A stretch of 64,000 bases of DNA from Actinomyces naeslundii (GTDB lineage Bacteria; Actinomycetota; Actinomycetes; Actinomycetales; Actinomycetaceae). Under the pieces are notes generated by a model that ran no database searches, was not told where the DNA came from, and was given only the letters and a program-made list of their open reading frames with translations. Location of the stretch: contig NZ_MSRR01000031.1 of assembly GCF_001956585.1 (NCBI RefSeq), positions 1-64,000 of the forward strand, read 5' to 3'. The number at the start of each line of letters is the position of its first letter. Position 1 is the stretch's first letter. A program made the position numbers and the translations under genes. Of the stretch, positions 17,821-25,155 are shown in pieces.

Positions 17821-18294
17821 CTACCTCCCGGTCTGGCCGGTCTTGGGAGCGTGGGCCGGGGTGCCCTCGGTGAGCTGGCCCTTGTCGACGTCGACGACGC
17901 CGGGCGCGGCGGCGGGCACCATACCAAGATCCTTGGCACGGTCAGCCAGGGCGTCGGGCGCCGAGGCCTCCTGCACCTGGGTACGGAGGGTCTCGACGTG
18001 GTCCTCGGCGACGTTGAGCTCGACCTGCTTCTCCTTCATCCGGTAGGCGGTGTCGGCCATCTTGGCGTTGAGGAGCATTGAGGCGATGAGAGCGCCGGCC
18101 AGCACCAGGATGATGAGCGTGAGGAAGGGCAGGGAGGACGAGGTCACCGTCGAGGCGCCGCTGATGACTCGCAGCTGGGGCCGGGAGACGGAGCCGGCCT
18201 CGGTGCGTCCCTGGGTGCCGGTGGAACCACTTGCCTGGGCGGTACGCCGCGTCGTGATCGGGCGGGTGACTCGAGCAGTGGCGGTGGCGCTCAT
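17821..18294 (-). CDS. ftsL: FtsL-like septum formation protein
   Basis: A 157-residue bitopic protein: a Thr/Ser-rich cytoplasmic part (1-50), a transmembrane helix at about 55-76 (LTLIILVLAGALIASMLL), and an extracellular coiled coil (about 80-125) with heptad Val/Leu/Ala pattern. This architecture plus the position between rsmH and ftsI identify FtsL, which with FtsB and FtsQ activates FtsW-FtsI. Sequence similarity in this family is weak, so the call rests on architecture and context. Confidence 0.88.
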   Translation of the reverse strand: MSATATARVTRPITTRRTAQASGSTGTQGRTEAGSVSRPQLRVISGASTVTSSSLPFLTLIILVLAGALIASMLLNAKMADTAYRMKEKQVELNVAEDHVETLRTQVQEASAPDALADRAKDLGMVPAAAPGVVDVDKGQLTEGTPAHAPKTGQTGR

Positions 18295-18411
18295 CGATGT
18301 GCCTTCCCTGTGGTGTGTCTGGACTGGTGCGGTTGAAGAAGTAGTGAGAGATGAGGTTGAGGTTGAGACTTGCGGTGACGGACGGTCGCCGCGTGAGGGC
18401 CGAGGTGGCCG

Positions 18412-19533
18412 CTATCTGGCTCGGTCCCGGTGGGCACGACGCCCGGCTCGGCGGCCGGAGCGGCCCGGGCCGCCCGAGGAGGGATGCTCTTCCGGCGCAG
18501 GGGCCTGGTCGGCGGGACGCAGACGCACGGCCGCGCGCAGCCGTACCGGTGCTGAGCGGGGGTTGTGGTCGAGCTCGCGGGCGTCGGCCTTCTCGGCGCC
18601 GTTGGTGAGCAGCTCGAGGTAGGGGCGGTCCGTCTCGGGCACGACCGGCAGGTCCTGCGGCGCCCGGGAGGTGGCTCCGTGGTTCAGAGCGCGTTTGACG
18701 ATGCGGTCCTCCAGGGACTGGTAGGACTCCACCACCAGTCGTCCCCCGACCCGCAGACTGTTGAGCGCCCGGGGCACGGCCCGCTCCAGGACGTCGAGCT
18801 CGGCGTTGACCGCGATGCGCAGTGCCTGGAAGGTCCGTTTGGCCGGGTGCCCGCCGCTGCGACGAGCCGGCGCCGGCACGGCCTGACGGACGAGCTCGGC
18901 CAGGTCCTGGGTCGTGGTGACCGGCTGGCCGGCCTCACGTCGGCGCACGACGGCGGCGGCGATGCGGGAGGCGAATCGCTCTTCGCCGTAGGTGCGCAGG
19001 ATGTGGGCGAGTTCGGCGGCTTCGGCGGTCTCCAGCAGCTCCTGGGCGGTAGGGCCCGAGCCCTGATCCATGCGCATGTCGAGGGGCGCTGGGCGGGCAT
19101 AGGAGAAGCCTCGTGAGACCTCGTCGAGCTGGAGGGAGGAGACGCCCAGGTCCATGAGGATCGCGTCCACCGTTCCCGCGCCATTGACGGAGTGCTCCTG
19201 GGAGACTCGGCTCACGGCGTCGTAGGTGGTCTGAACCGCGATGAAGCGGTCTCCGAATCGCTCCAGGCGCGCTGAGGCCAGCGCGATCGCCTCGGGGTCA
19301 CGGTCAATACCCACGACGCTCAGAGCCGGGAAGCGTTCGAGCGCCGCCTCACTGTGCCCACCCATCCCCAGGGTGCAGTCGATCATGACCGCTCCGGCAG
19401 CGGCCCCCTCAGAGGATCGCCCGTCTACGCCCTCGACCGCGGGTGCGAGCAGGTCCAGACACCGTTGCAGGAGCACCGGCTCGTGCCGGCCGGCGGCGTC
19501 GGTGGCGGTTGCCTGAGCTTGAGGGCTGGTCAT
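18412..19533 (-). CDS. rsmH: 16S rRNA (cytosine(1402)-N(4))-methyltransferase RsmH
   Basis: RsmH (MraW) methylates C1402 of 16S rRNA using S-adenosylmethionine. The 373-residue protein shows the N-terminal HEPVLLQRCLDLL, the SAM-binding DCTLGMGGHSEAAL loop, VVGIDRDPEAIALA, and the family motif DLGVSSLQLDEVSRGFSY. A charged tail of about 40 residues rich in Arg, Pro and Gly follows the conserved end near KADARELDHNPRSAPVRLRAA-type sequence. It lies between mraZ and ftsL as in nearly all bacteria. Confidence 0.97.
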   Translation of the reverse strand: MTSPQAQATATDAAGRHEPVLLQRCLDLLAPAVEGVDGRSSEGAAAGAVMIDCTLGMGGHSEAALERFPALSVVGIDRDPEAIALASARLERFGDRFIAVQTTYDAVSRVSQEHSVNGAGTVDAILMDLGVSSLQLDEVSRGFSYARPAPLDMRMDQGSGPTAQELLETAEAAELAHILRTYGEERFASRIAAAVVRRREAGQPVTTTQDLAELVRQAVPAPARRSGGHPAKRTFQALRIAVNAELDVLERAVPRALNSLRVGGRLVVESYQSLEDRIVKRALNHGATSRAPQDLPVVPETDRPYLELLTNGAEKADARELDHNPRSAPVRLRAAVRLRPADQAPAPEEHPSSGGPGRSGRRAGRRAHRDRAR

Positions 19534-19860
19534 ACGGCGTTCTCCTTCCTGGTGACGACCCGACGCACGGCCGGGAGCTGGGCTGGTTGCTGGGGCTGAG
19601 GATCTTTCAGCAGGTCACCGCCGCGGCTCCGCAGAGGGGTGGTCAAACGCGCTGCCGACGTCGGCTCGAGGACCGGGGACGGCCATCCCACCAGGACTCC
19701 TCCCGTGGTTCCGGCGCCGGGGAAGAGACGTCGGACGCAACATCGGGCGGAGACCTCACGAGATGGTTCGTCAGAGCCCTGATGGCATCTGCGTGCGGTC
19801 CACAGCTTCAGCGTGGTGTTCAGTTGTCGGTCGCTCGGCGGTGCCGGCATACGGTTCGGC
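19534..19860 (-). other. 327-bp mraZ-rsmH spacer
   Basis: No convincing gene, hairpin or promoter was found. A 106-codon open frame on the minus strand spans much of it, but its Arg/Pro-rich composition lacks any recognisable domain and no ribosome site precedes it. In many bacteria mraZ and rsmH are nearly adjacent, so this is a long spacer. Confidence 0.5.
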
Positions 19861-20292
19861 TCAGAAGAAGCCGGGGATGATCTCCTCGGCCGTGTCGGCG
19901 AAGACCTGTTCCTGAGCCGCCAGGTAGGTGCTCCAGGACTCGGCGTCCCAGATCTCCACCCGCGCCCCGGCTCCGATCACGGCCAGGTCCTTCTTCAGGC
20001 CCGCATAGGCCCTCAGCGGTGCCGGCAGCGTGATGCGCCCCTGCTTGTCCGGGATCTGCGAGTCCGCGCCCGAGAGCATGACGCGCACATAGTCACGCGC
20101 CTGCTTCTGAGCGAGGGGCGCCTCACGCAGCTGGGCGTACATGCGCTCGAACTCGACAGCAGTGAAGGCGTACAGGCAGTGCTCCTGACCTCTGGTCAGA
20201 ACCACTCCGCCCGCAAGTTCCTCACGGAACTTCGCCGGGAGGATGAGGCGACCCTTCTCGTCCAGCTTGGGTGCATGCGTCCCCAGGAACAT
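19861..20292 (-). CDS. mraZ: Transcriptional regulator MraZ
   Basis: MraZ is the AbrB-fold DNA-binding protein that represses the division cluster, including its own gene. The 143-residue protein starts [21 protein letters not shown] and contains the two MraZ/SpoVT repeats, the second with [16 protein letters not shown]. The ATG at 20292 is preceded by a strong GAAGGAGGTGGCTC ribosome site; an in-frame ATG upstream is not conserved. Its upstream region carries GTGG boxes at 10-bp period. Confidence 0.97.
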   Translation of the reverse strand: MFLGTHAPKLDEKGRLILPAKFREELAGGVVLTRGQEHCLYAFTAVEFERMYAQLREAPLAQKQARDYVRVMLSGADSQIPDKQGRITLPAPLRAYAGLKKDLAVIGAGARVEIWDAESWSTYLAAQEQVFADTAEEIIPGFF

Positions 20293-20311
20293 GAGCCACC
20301 TCCTTCCCCTC

Positions 20312-20361
20312 GACGACCCAGTGAGCCCCACCCTACTCCACTTCCCTCCCTTTTCTCCCAC
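20312..20361 (-). promoter_or_regulatory. MraZ operator: five 10-bp-spaced GTGG boxes
   Basis: Read on the minus strand towards mraZ, five 10-base units follow one another: GTGGGAGAAA, AGGGAGGGAA, GTGGAGTAGG, GTGGGGCTCA and CTGGGTCGTC. The shared core is (T/G)GG(G/A) at an exact 10-bp period. MraZ of E. coli is known to bind TGGGN repeats separated by 5 bases, the same period, so this is very probably the autoregulatory operator. It ends 20 bases before the mraZ start. Confidence 0.8.
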
Positions 20362-20843
20362 CCCTATCCCGCGAGCGCATCACAACTGCGCATCTTCAGC
20401 GCGACCCCAGGTCCACCCCACCACCACCTTTCGTTGGCACGACAGTCATCTCTGGAAGAGACGAAGATGGTGGAGGAAGGTGGAGGGAGGCATTCACCAC
20501 GACTCTCTCGGCGTGGTGGGCATCCAGGACAAAAGCAGACTTCACTCGGTCTGCACGCAGGTTTCAGGCGATGGGGCGCACGACGTGGAGGCCCCCTGGA
20601 AGCTTCCTGGATTCTCTTGGAACTCCCTGAGATTCTGCGAGTCCTGGCGGGATCTGGAGGGGATTGGACGACGTCAGGTCCTGTCCCGAGCAGGTGAGCA
20701 TCGGGACAGGACCTGTGAAACCGGGGCCTGTGGTGGGAGGTGGAGGTGGAGGGAAGTGGGGGCGGTGGAGGGAAGTGGGGATCCAGCCTGGGGCGACACC
20801 CTCGAAGACGGCGATGGTGTCAGATGGAGCCGGGTGAAGGCGG
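20362..20843. other. Noncoding region with further GTGG clusters
   Basis: No gene was supported here. Besides the terminator at 20675-20715, two more GTGG clusters occur on the plus strand: GTGGAGGAAG/GTGGAGGGAG at 20470-20489, and a run at 20733-20784 that includes GTGGAGGGAAGTGGGG twice (20746-20761 and 20765-20780). A minus-strand GGTGG-rich patch is at about 20408-20432. The boxes resemble the MraZ operator core, mostly in the opposite orientation. Confidence 0.5.
20675..20715 (-). terminator. 15-bp perfect hairpin after the DUF3040 gene
   Basis: CAGGTCCTGTCCCGA (20675-20689) and its exact reverse complement (20701-20715) enclose an 11-base loop. It lies about 130 bases downstream of the DUF3040 gene on the minus strand and before the mraZ operator, so it probably insulates the division cluster from that gene. 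Confidence 0.65.
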
Positions 20844-21257
20844 TCAGTCCTCTGAGTTGCGGCGACGGTCCCAGCGCTCGGACTGGCGGTCCATGAAGGA
20901 GGAGCGCCTTCCCCCACCACTCTTGCCGCGAGACGGTTTGCCGCCACGGGGGGTGAACTGGCGCGACCCCGAGGCGCTCTCGACCCGGGTCAGGGCCAGG
21001 GCCACTCCGCCGACGGCGACGAGAAAGCCCGCCACTCCCAGCAAAATGGAGACGAGGTTGTGGCGCACCGAGACCCCGGCGATGAGAAGGGCCAGACCGA
21101 TGAGGACCAGGGTAACGCCCCCGCCGATGTGACGGGGAGAGGGCCGGGATAGCCGACGCTCCTCGCGTTGGAGCGTCTGAGCCAGGTCAGGGTCGTCCTG
21201 GTGGAGCTGCGACTCCAGGTCCCGCAGGACCTGCTGCTCTCGCTCTGACAGTGCCAT
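20844..21257 (-). CDS. DUF3040 small membrane protein
   Basis: A 137-residue protein of the DUF3040 family, whose function is unknown. The N-terminus MALSEREQQVLRDLESQL is the family hallmark, followed by two close hydrophobic segments (about 46-62 and 68-87, GVTLVLIGLALLIAGV and VSILLGVAGFLVAVGGVALA) and a basic C-terminal tail. The second of two adjacent ATGs is chosen because it is better spaced from the AAGGAG ribosome site. DUF3040 genes commonly neighbour dinB and mraZ in Actinobacteria, as here. Confidence 0.88.
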   Translation of the reverse strand: MALSEREQQVLRDLESQLHQDDPDLAQTLQREERRLSRPSPRHIGGGVTLVLIGLALLIAGVSVRHNLVSILLGVAGFLVAVGGVALALTRVESASGSRQFTPRGGKPSRGKSGGGRRSSFMDRQSERWDRRRNSED

Positions 21258-21427
21258 CATGCTCCTTGCTTCCGGACGGGGCCGGGGATCTGCGCCGTAG
21301 TTGCCAGGATAGGCGCTGTGGGGGCTCAGGAGAAACTCACCGGAGCAGGTTGGTCAAGATTGACCGGGATGGGCCCAGATGGCTCAGCCGAGGCCGGAAT
21401 CAACCGGGGCCGGTCCGGCTCGCCGCT

Positions 21428-22708
21428 CTATCTGCCCTCCTCATCTTCGCGTCCTGGCTGCCTCACCTCGCCCCGCGGTGCTCGGGCGGCCCCGGTCCCG
21501 CCTCCTAGGAGGCTGGCCGGGGCCAGCGCGCTGCTGCCCCACCTGCGCCGCACGGCATCGGCCGCCCGCTCCGAGGCACCGCGCCGGGGGTCCTCCCCCA
21601 GAAGGAGCTGGACGCCGTCGTCGGGGCGCAGCAGGCCCTCGACCCGCACCCCCAGCAGACGGAAGCCGCCTGCCGGTGTGGGCAGGGCGGAGTAGAGCGA
21701 GGAGACGGTCTCCCAGATGTCATGGGCGAGGTCGGTGGGAACCGACAGTGTGCGTGAGCGGGTGACGGTGGTGAAGTCAGCACCTCGAGCCTTGAGGACC
21801 ACGACGCGGCACCGCAGGTCGCTCGCACGCAGTCGGGCGGCGCACTGGTGGGTCTGGTCCAGCAGGACCACCCGGGCGTGCTCGCGATCGGTGACTGTAT
21901 CGAAGAAGGTCGTCTCAGTGCCCACCGACTTCTCCTCGCGTACCGGCTCCACCCGGCGGGGGTCGACGCCGTGGGACAGCTCGTGCAGGTGACGCCCGGC
22001 GGCCCGGCCGAGGATCTTCTCCAGGTGGCGCACGTCAGTGTCCGCCAACGTACGCACGTCCTCGATCCCCCACCTGGCCAGGACCTCCTGAGTCCGCGCG
22101 CCCACGCCCCACAGGGCCCCGACCGGCAGCAGGTTGAGGAAGTCCTGCGTGGCGCCGGCCGGCACAAGAAGCAGCCCATCGGGCTTGGCGTGGGACGAGG
22201 CGAGCTTGGCGACGAACTTGGTGGAGGCGATGCCCACCGAGGCCGGAACGCCCACACGACGACGGATCTCGGCACGGATCCACCTGCCGATGGTCACTGG
22301 CGAGCCCATGCGGCGCCGGGCCCCGGCAACGTCCAGGAAGGCCTCGTCGATGCTCACCTTCTCCAGAACCGGGGTGACCTCCGCCAGGACGGACATGACC
22401 TGCGCGGAGACCTGGGAGTAGAGGCCGTGGCGCACGGGCAGGACCACGGCCTGGGGGCAGCGTCGGGAGGCCTCGGCCATGGACATCGCCGAGGAGACGC
22501 CGAAGGCGCGGGCCTCATAGGAGGCCGCTGAGACGACGCCCCGACCATCACGGCCACCAACGATGACCGGACGGCCGGCCAGCTCGGGGTGCTCGAGCAG
22601 CTCGACCGAGGCGAAGAACGCGTCCATGTCGACGTGGACGATGGGGGTGGCGGAGTCGTCGTTCCCCCAGGACCGGCGCACGGCCTGGGAGCGAGGCGCC
22701 CTGCTCAT
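21428..22708 (-). CDS. dinB: DNA polymerase IV (Y family)
   Basis: DinB is the error-prone translesion polymerase. The 426-residue protein shows the catalytic IVHVDMDAFFASVE motif, the YEARAFGVSSAMSM segment, EKVSIDEAFLDVAG with the second pair of acidic catalytic residues, and the little-finger region. The start at 22708 is supported by GAGGAGGTGGAG before ATG; an upstream in-frame GTG/ATG at 22771 lacks this. No canonical SOS box was seen upstream. Confidence 0.95.
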   Translation of the reverse strand: MSRAPRSQAVRRSWGNDDSATPIVHVDMDAFFASVELLEHPELAGRPVIVGGRDGRGVVSAASYEARAFGVSSAMSMAEASRRCPQAVVLPVRHGLYSQVSAQVMSVLAEVTPVLEKVSIDEAFLDVAGARRRMGSPVTIGRWIRAEIRRRVGVPASVGIASTKFVAKLASSHAKPDGLLLVPAGATQDFLNLLPVGALWGVGARTQEVLARWGIEDVRTLADTDVRHLEKILGRAAGRHLHELSHGVDPRRVEPVREEKSVGTETTFFDTVTDREHARVVLLDQTHQCAARLRASDLRCRVVVLKARGADFTTVTRSRTLSVPTDLAHDIWETVSSLYSALPTPAGGFRLLGVRVEGLLRPDDGVQLLLGEDPRRGASERAADAVRRRWGSSALAPASLLGGGTGAARAPRGEVRQPGREDEEGR

Positions 22709-22792
22709 CTCCACCTCCTCAACGAGTACGACGGGCTCACCGAGTGAGCCCCTGGCGTGCTGCGGGCGCACGGTGGCGTCGCCGCAGTCATG

Positions 22793-22822
22793 GTCGGCAG
22801 TAGCCGGCAGTAGTCGACAGCA
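22793..22822. repeat. Three imperfect 10-bp tandem units
   Basis: GTCGGCAGTA, GCCGGCAGTA and GTCGACAGCA stand head to tail in the divergent gap between dinB and the methyltransferase-fold gene. Exact 10-bp period would place them on one face of the helix. Confidence 0.5.
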
Positions 22823-22825
22823 TCC

Positions 22826-22845
22826 GACTCAAGACCGGTTGAGTC
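22826..22845. promoter_or_regulatory. Palindrome in the dinB divergent gap
   Basis: GACTCAA (22826-22832) and TTGAGTC (22839-22845) are exact inverted arms around GACCGG. It lies 33 bases before the plus-strand gene start and 118 bases before dinB, so it could be an operator controlling either gene. Confidence 0.45.
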
Positions 22846-22877
22846 CCTCTGCGCCCCTGACAGGCTACCGTGGGGCT

Positions 22878-23714
22878 GTGACACGTAGACGCAGGGCCTC
22901 CGGCGCCCCGGCGCTCGCCGACCTGCCCTCAGGCCCGGTGCGAACCTCCTTCGCCACCGCCGAGCTCGTGGCGCGAGACACCGGGATCCTCCTCATGCTG
23001 GACGGCGCGGAGTCCTCCTTCCTGGACCTGCGCGATCCGGCGCACCTGGACTTCGAGTACCACCAGCAGATGGACGCGGCGCTGACGGCGCTGCGCGGCG
23101 AGGGCGGCCCCGTCAGGGCTCTCCACCTGGGTGGGGCGGGCTGCGCCCTGGCCAGGGCGTGGGACGTCACCCGTCCCGGCTCCCAGCAGGTCGCCGTCGA
23201 GATCGACGAGGTTCTGGCGGCCCGGGTCCGCACCTGGTTCGACCTGCCCCGCTCCCCCAGGCTGCGCATCCGGGTCGGCGACGCCGCCGAGGTGGTCGAA
23301 GGGCTGCGGCCCGGACAGTGGGACGTCATCGTGCGGGACGTGTTCAACGGTGGCAGCGTGCCGGCCTCCTGCAGGAGTGGGGCGTTCATGGCCTCGTGCC
23401 TGGAGGCGCTCGCGCCCGGCGGGCTGCTGCTGGTCAACACCTCCTCCGTGCCCCGGTCCCAGGCCGGAGCCGAGATCCAGGCGCTGCGAGAAGCCCTGGA
23501 GGGGAAGGCCTCAGGCCTGGTGATCGTCGCCGATCCGGCTGCGATGCGCGGCCGCCGTCGGGGGAACCTGGTGCTGGTGGCCCGCCCCGATCCCTTCACA
23601 GCCGGAGAGCTCGAGGAGGTCGAGCGCGCGGTGCGTCGCCTACCGCTGCCGGTGCGCACCTGGTCCCCCGACGACGCCGCGGTACCGCGCCCCGAGGGCG
23701 TCCTGCCCCGTTAG
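22878..23714 (+). CDS. Spermidine synthase-like methyltransferase-fold protein
   Basis: A 278-residue protein with the spermidine synthase/class I methyltransferase fold. Recognisable parts are the N-terminal beta hairpin region with GILLMLDGAESSFLDLRDP, the DFEYHQQMDAAL segment, the cofactor loop ALHLGGAGCALARAW followed by the acidic VAVEIDEVLA, and WDVIVRDVFNGG at the catalytic loop. Actinobacterial members of this group often have no shown polyamine activity, so the substrate is open. The GTG at 22878 fits the start of conserved sequence; the open frame continues upstream across dinB and that part is not real. Confidence 0.8.
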   Translation: MTRRRRASGAPALADLPSGPVRTSFATAELVARDTGILLMLDGAESSFLDLRDPAHLDFEYHQQMDAALTALRGEGGPVRALHLGGAGCALARAWDVTRPGSQQVAVEIDEVLAARVRTWFDLPRSPRLRIRVGDAAEVVEGLRPGQWDVIVRDVFNGGSVPASCRSGAFMASCLEALAPGGLLLVNTSSVPRSQAGAEIQALREALEGKASGLVIVADPAAMRGRRRGNLVLVARPDPFTAGELEEVERAVRRLPLPVRTWSPDDAAVPRPEGVLPR

Positions 23715-23747
23715 AGACGGCAGGCCGACAGGCCCCGCCCGGGGTCG

Positions 23748-24686
23748 TCAGCCCCTGCGGCCGGGGTTCCAGCCCTGAGTTCCCAGGTCCCCGGAGTCAT
23801 TGGCCTCCAGGAAGGCCTCCAGGCGGGCGCCGATCTCATCGGCGCTGGGCAGGTTGATGACGGGTGCAGCGGTGTCCGCCTCACCGGTGGCGATCCGGGG
23901 TGCCATGGCGTCGTACTGAGCCTCCAGGGCGGAGACGACGGCGCTGACCTCCGGCTGCTGGGCGGCCTCGGCGTTGATCTCGGCGCGGTTGATGTTGGCG
24001 GCGGCCTCCAGGTCCCCCACCGGCAGGGCCAGGCCGGTGGCGTGCACGACGGCGGTCAGCAGCGCCGAGGCCCCCTGCGGGAACTCGTCGCGGGCCACGT
24101 AGTGCGGGATCGCCGCGGACACCCCTCGGGAGTCCAGGCCCAGCTCACCTAGCCGCAGCTCGAGGTAGGCCGACATCGAGCCGGGAAGCTCGACGTGGCC
24201 GAAGAGCTCGGGCTGATGGGGCAGCAGGTCGGGCTGACTGCCGTGGTGGTGCACGTAGGTCGGGCGAGTGTGGGGCACGGCCATGGGGATGCCACTCATG
24301 CCGACGGCCTGGCTCACTCCCATGGAGACTGCCAGGTGGGCCACGGCTCCGACGAACTCGTCCCACCGATAGTCCGGCTCGCTGCCGTGGAGCAGCAGGA
24401 GGTCCTCGCCGTTGTCGTCGTGGAGGAGGTCCAGGACCAGCTCAGGCATGGCGACTGAGGAGTAGGTGTTGTGGACGAAGGTCATCGCGGGGCGTCGGGC
24501 GCGGTAGTCCACGAGAGCGTCGATGTCGAAGGTGGCCAGACGCTCGCTGGGCAACGTCATCAGCAGCTGGTCGACGGCCAGGGCGCCGGCGTTCCCGGCG
24601 TCCATGGCGCCCTCGAAGTAGTGGATGAGGACCCTCGGGGAGATCGGCTGATCCGCGGGGTGCTGGATGGTGAACAGTGGTCTCAC
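23748..24686 (-). CDS. PAC2 family (proteasome assembly chaperone-like) protein
   Basis: A 312-residue PAC2-domain protein. The N-terminal RVLIHYFEGAMDAGNAG segment, the FDIDALVDYRARRP motif and the LLLLHGSEPDYRWDEFV and GIPMAVPHTRP segments are typical of the actinobacterial PAC2 family. These relate to proteasome assembly chaperones by fold, but their bacterial role is not established. The GTG start has AGGAGGAGACGGGTTC upstream. It converges on the preceding gene with a 33-bp gap. Confidence 0.85.
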   Translation of the reverse strand: MRPLFTIQHPADQPISPRVLIHYFEGAMDAGNAGALAVDQLLMTLPSERLATFDIDALVDYRARRPAMTFVHNTYSSVAMPELVLDLLHDDNGEDLLLLHGSEPDYRWDEFVGAVAHLAVSMGVSQAVGMSGIPMAVPHTRPTYVHHHGSQPDLLPHQPELFGHVELPGSMSAYLELRLGELGLDSRGVSAAIPHYVARDEFPQGASALLTAVVHATGLALPVGDLEAAANINRAEINAEAAQQPEVSAVVSALEAQYDAMAPRIATGEADTAAPVINLPSADEIGARLEAFLEANDSGDLGTQGWNPGRRG

Positions 24687-25155
24687 GAACCCGTCTCCTC
24701 CTGTCTGGTCTGGTCCGTCCTCCCCTGGCGCGAGCCGGTTCGCACCATCGCCGCCCTGCTGCGGGGGCGGGTGGGGCCGACGACGTCGGGGAGGGTCATG
24801 TATGTATCGTGCAATGGTCTCAGCTCGGTACTCGGCGTGATCCCGCCTCGGTCGAGTGACGCCGACTCGGGGACGAGATTCGGCGTTTTACCAGGATTCG
24901 TCCGGGTAAGTGCCCGGGAACAGCGGATAGCGTCCTCGGCACTCCTGCCAACACCTTCTGGCTTGTCGATGTTCCCGCCCGCGCCGGGCCCGGGCGACGT
25001 GTTCGCCCTCGGCGTCCCCACCGAGGCTTCAGCAGGAGAATAATGGGTCGACCGTACTGAAGCCATCACCGACCCCAGTACCCGTCAGTGTCAATCAGCG
25101 CCAGTCAGTGCCGGCACGTGCCAGCCGGCCAGAACCAGAACCGATGCGAGGCCTT
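24687..25155. other. Divergent intergenic region between PAC2 and helicase genes
   Basis: About 470 bases with no supported gene. It must hold both promoters. An AT-richer patch lies around 24870-24900 and TATGTATCG around 24800. The long inverted repeat associated with rifamycin-inducible HelR genes (GGGGCTTGC-type arms) was looked for and not seen. Confidence 0.5.

Noticed and set aside
16018-18081. A 687-codon plus-strand frame opposite ftsI and ftsL
   Set aside because: It spans two known genes and lacks any family match or start signals.
19530-19850. 106-codon minus-strand frame in the mraZ-rsmH spacer
   Set aside because: No ribosome site, no domain and Arg/Pro-rich composition; kept as noncoding.
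22563-22877. N-terminal extension of the spermidine synthase-like protein
   Set aside because: The extra sequence is antisense to dinB and unconserved; the GTG at 22878 is a better start.
24683-25069. 128-codon minus-strand frame upstream of the PAC2 gene
   Set aside because: No ribosome site or domain; it covers the PAC2/helicase control region.
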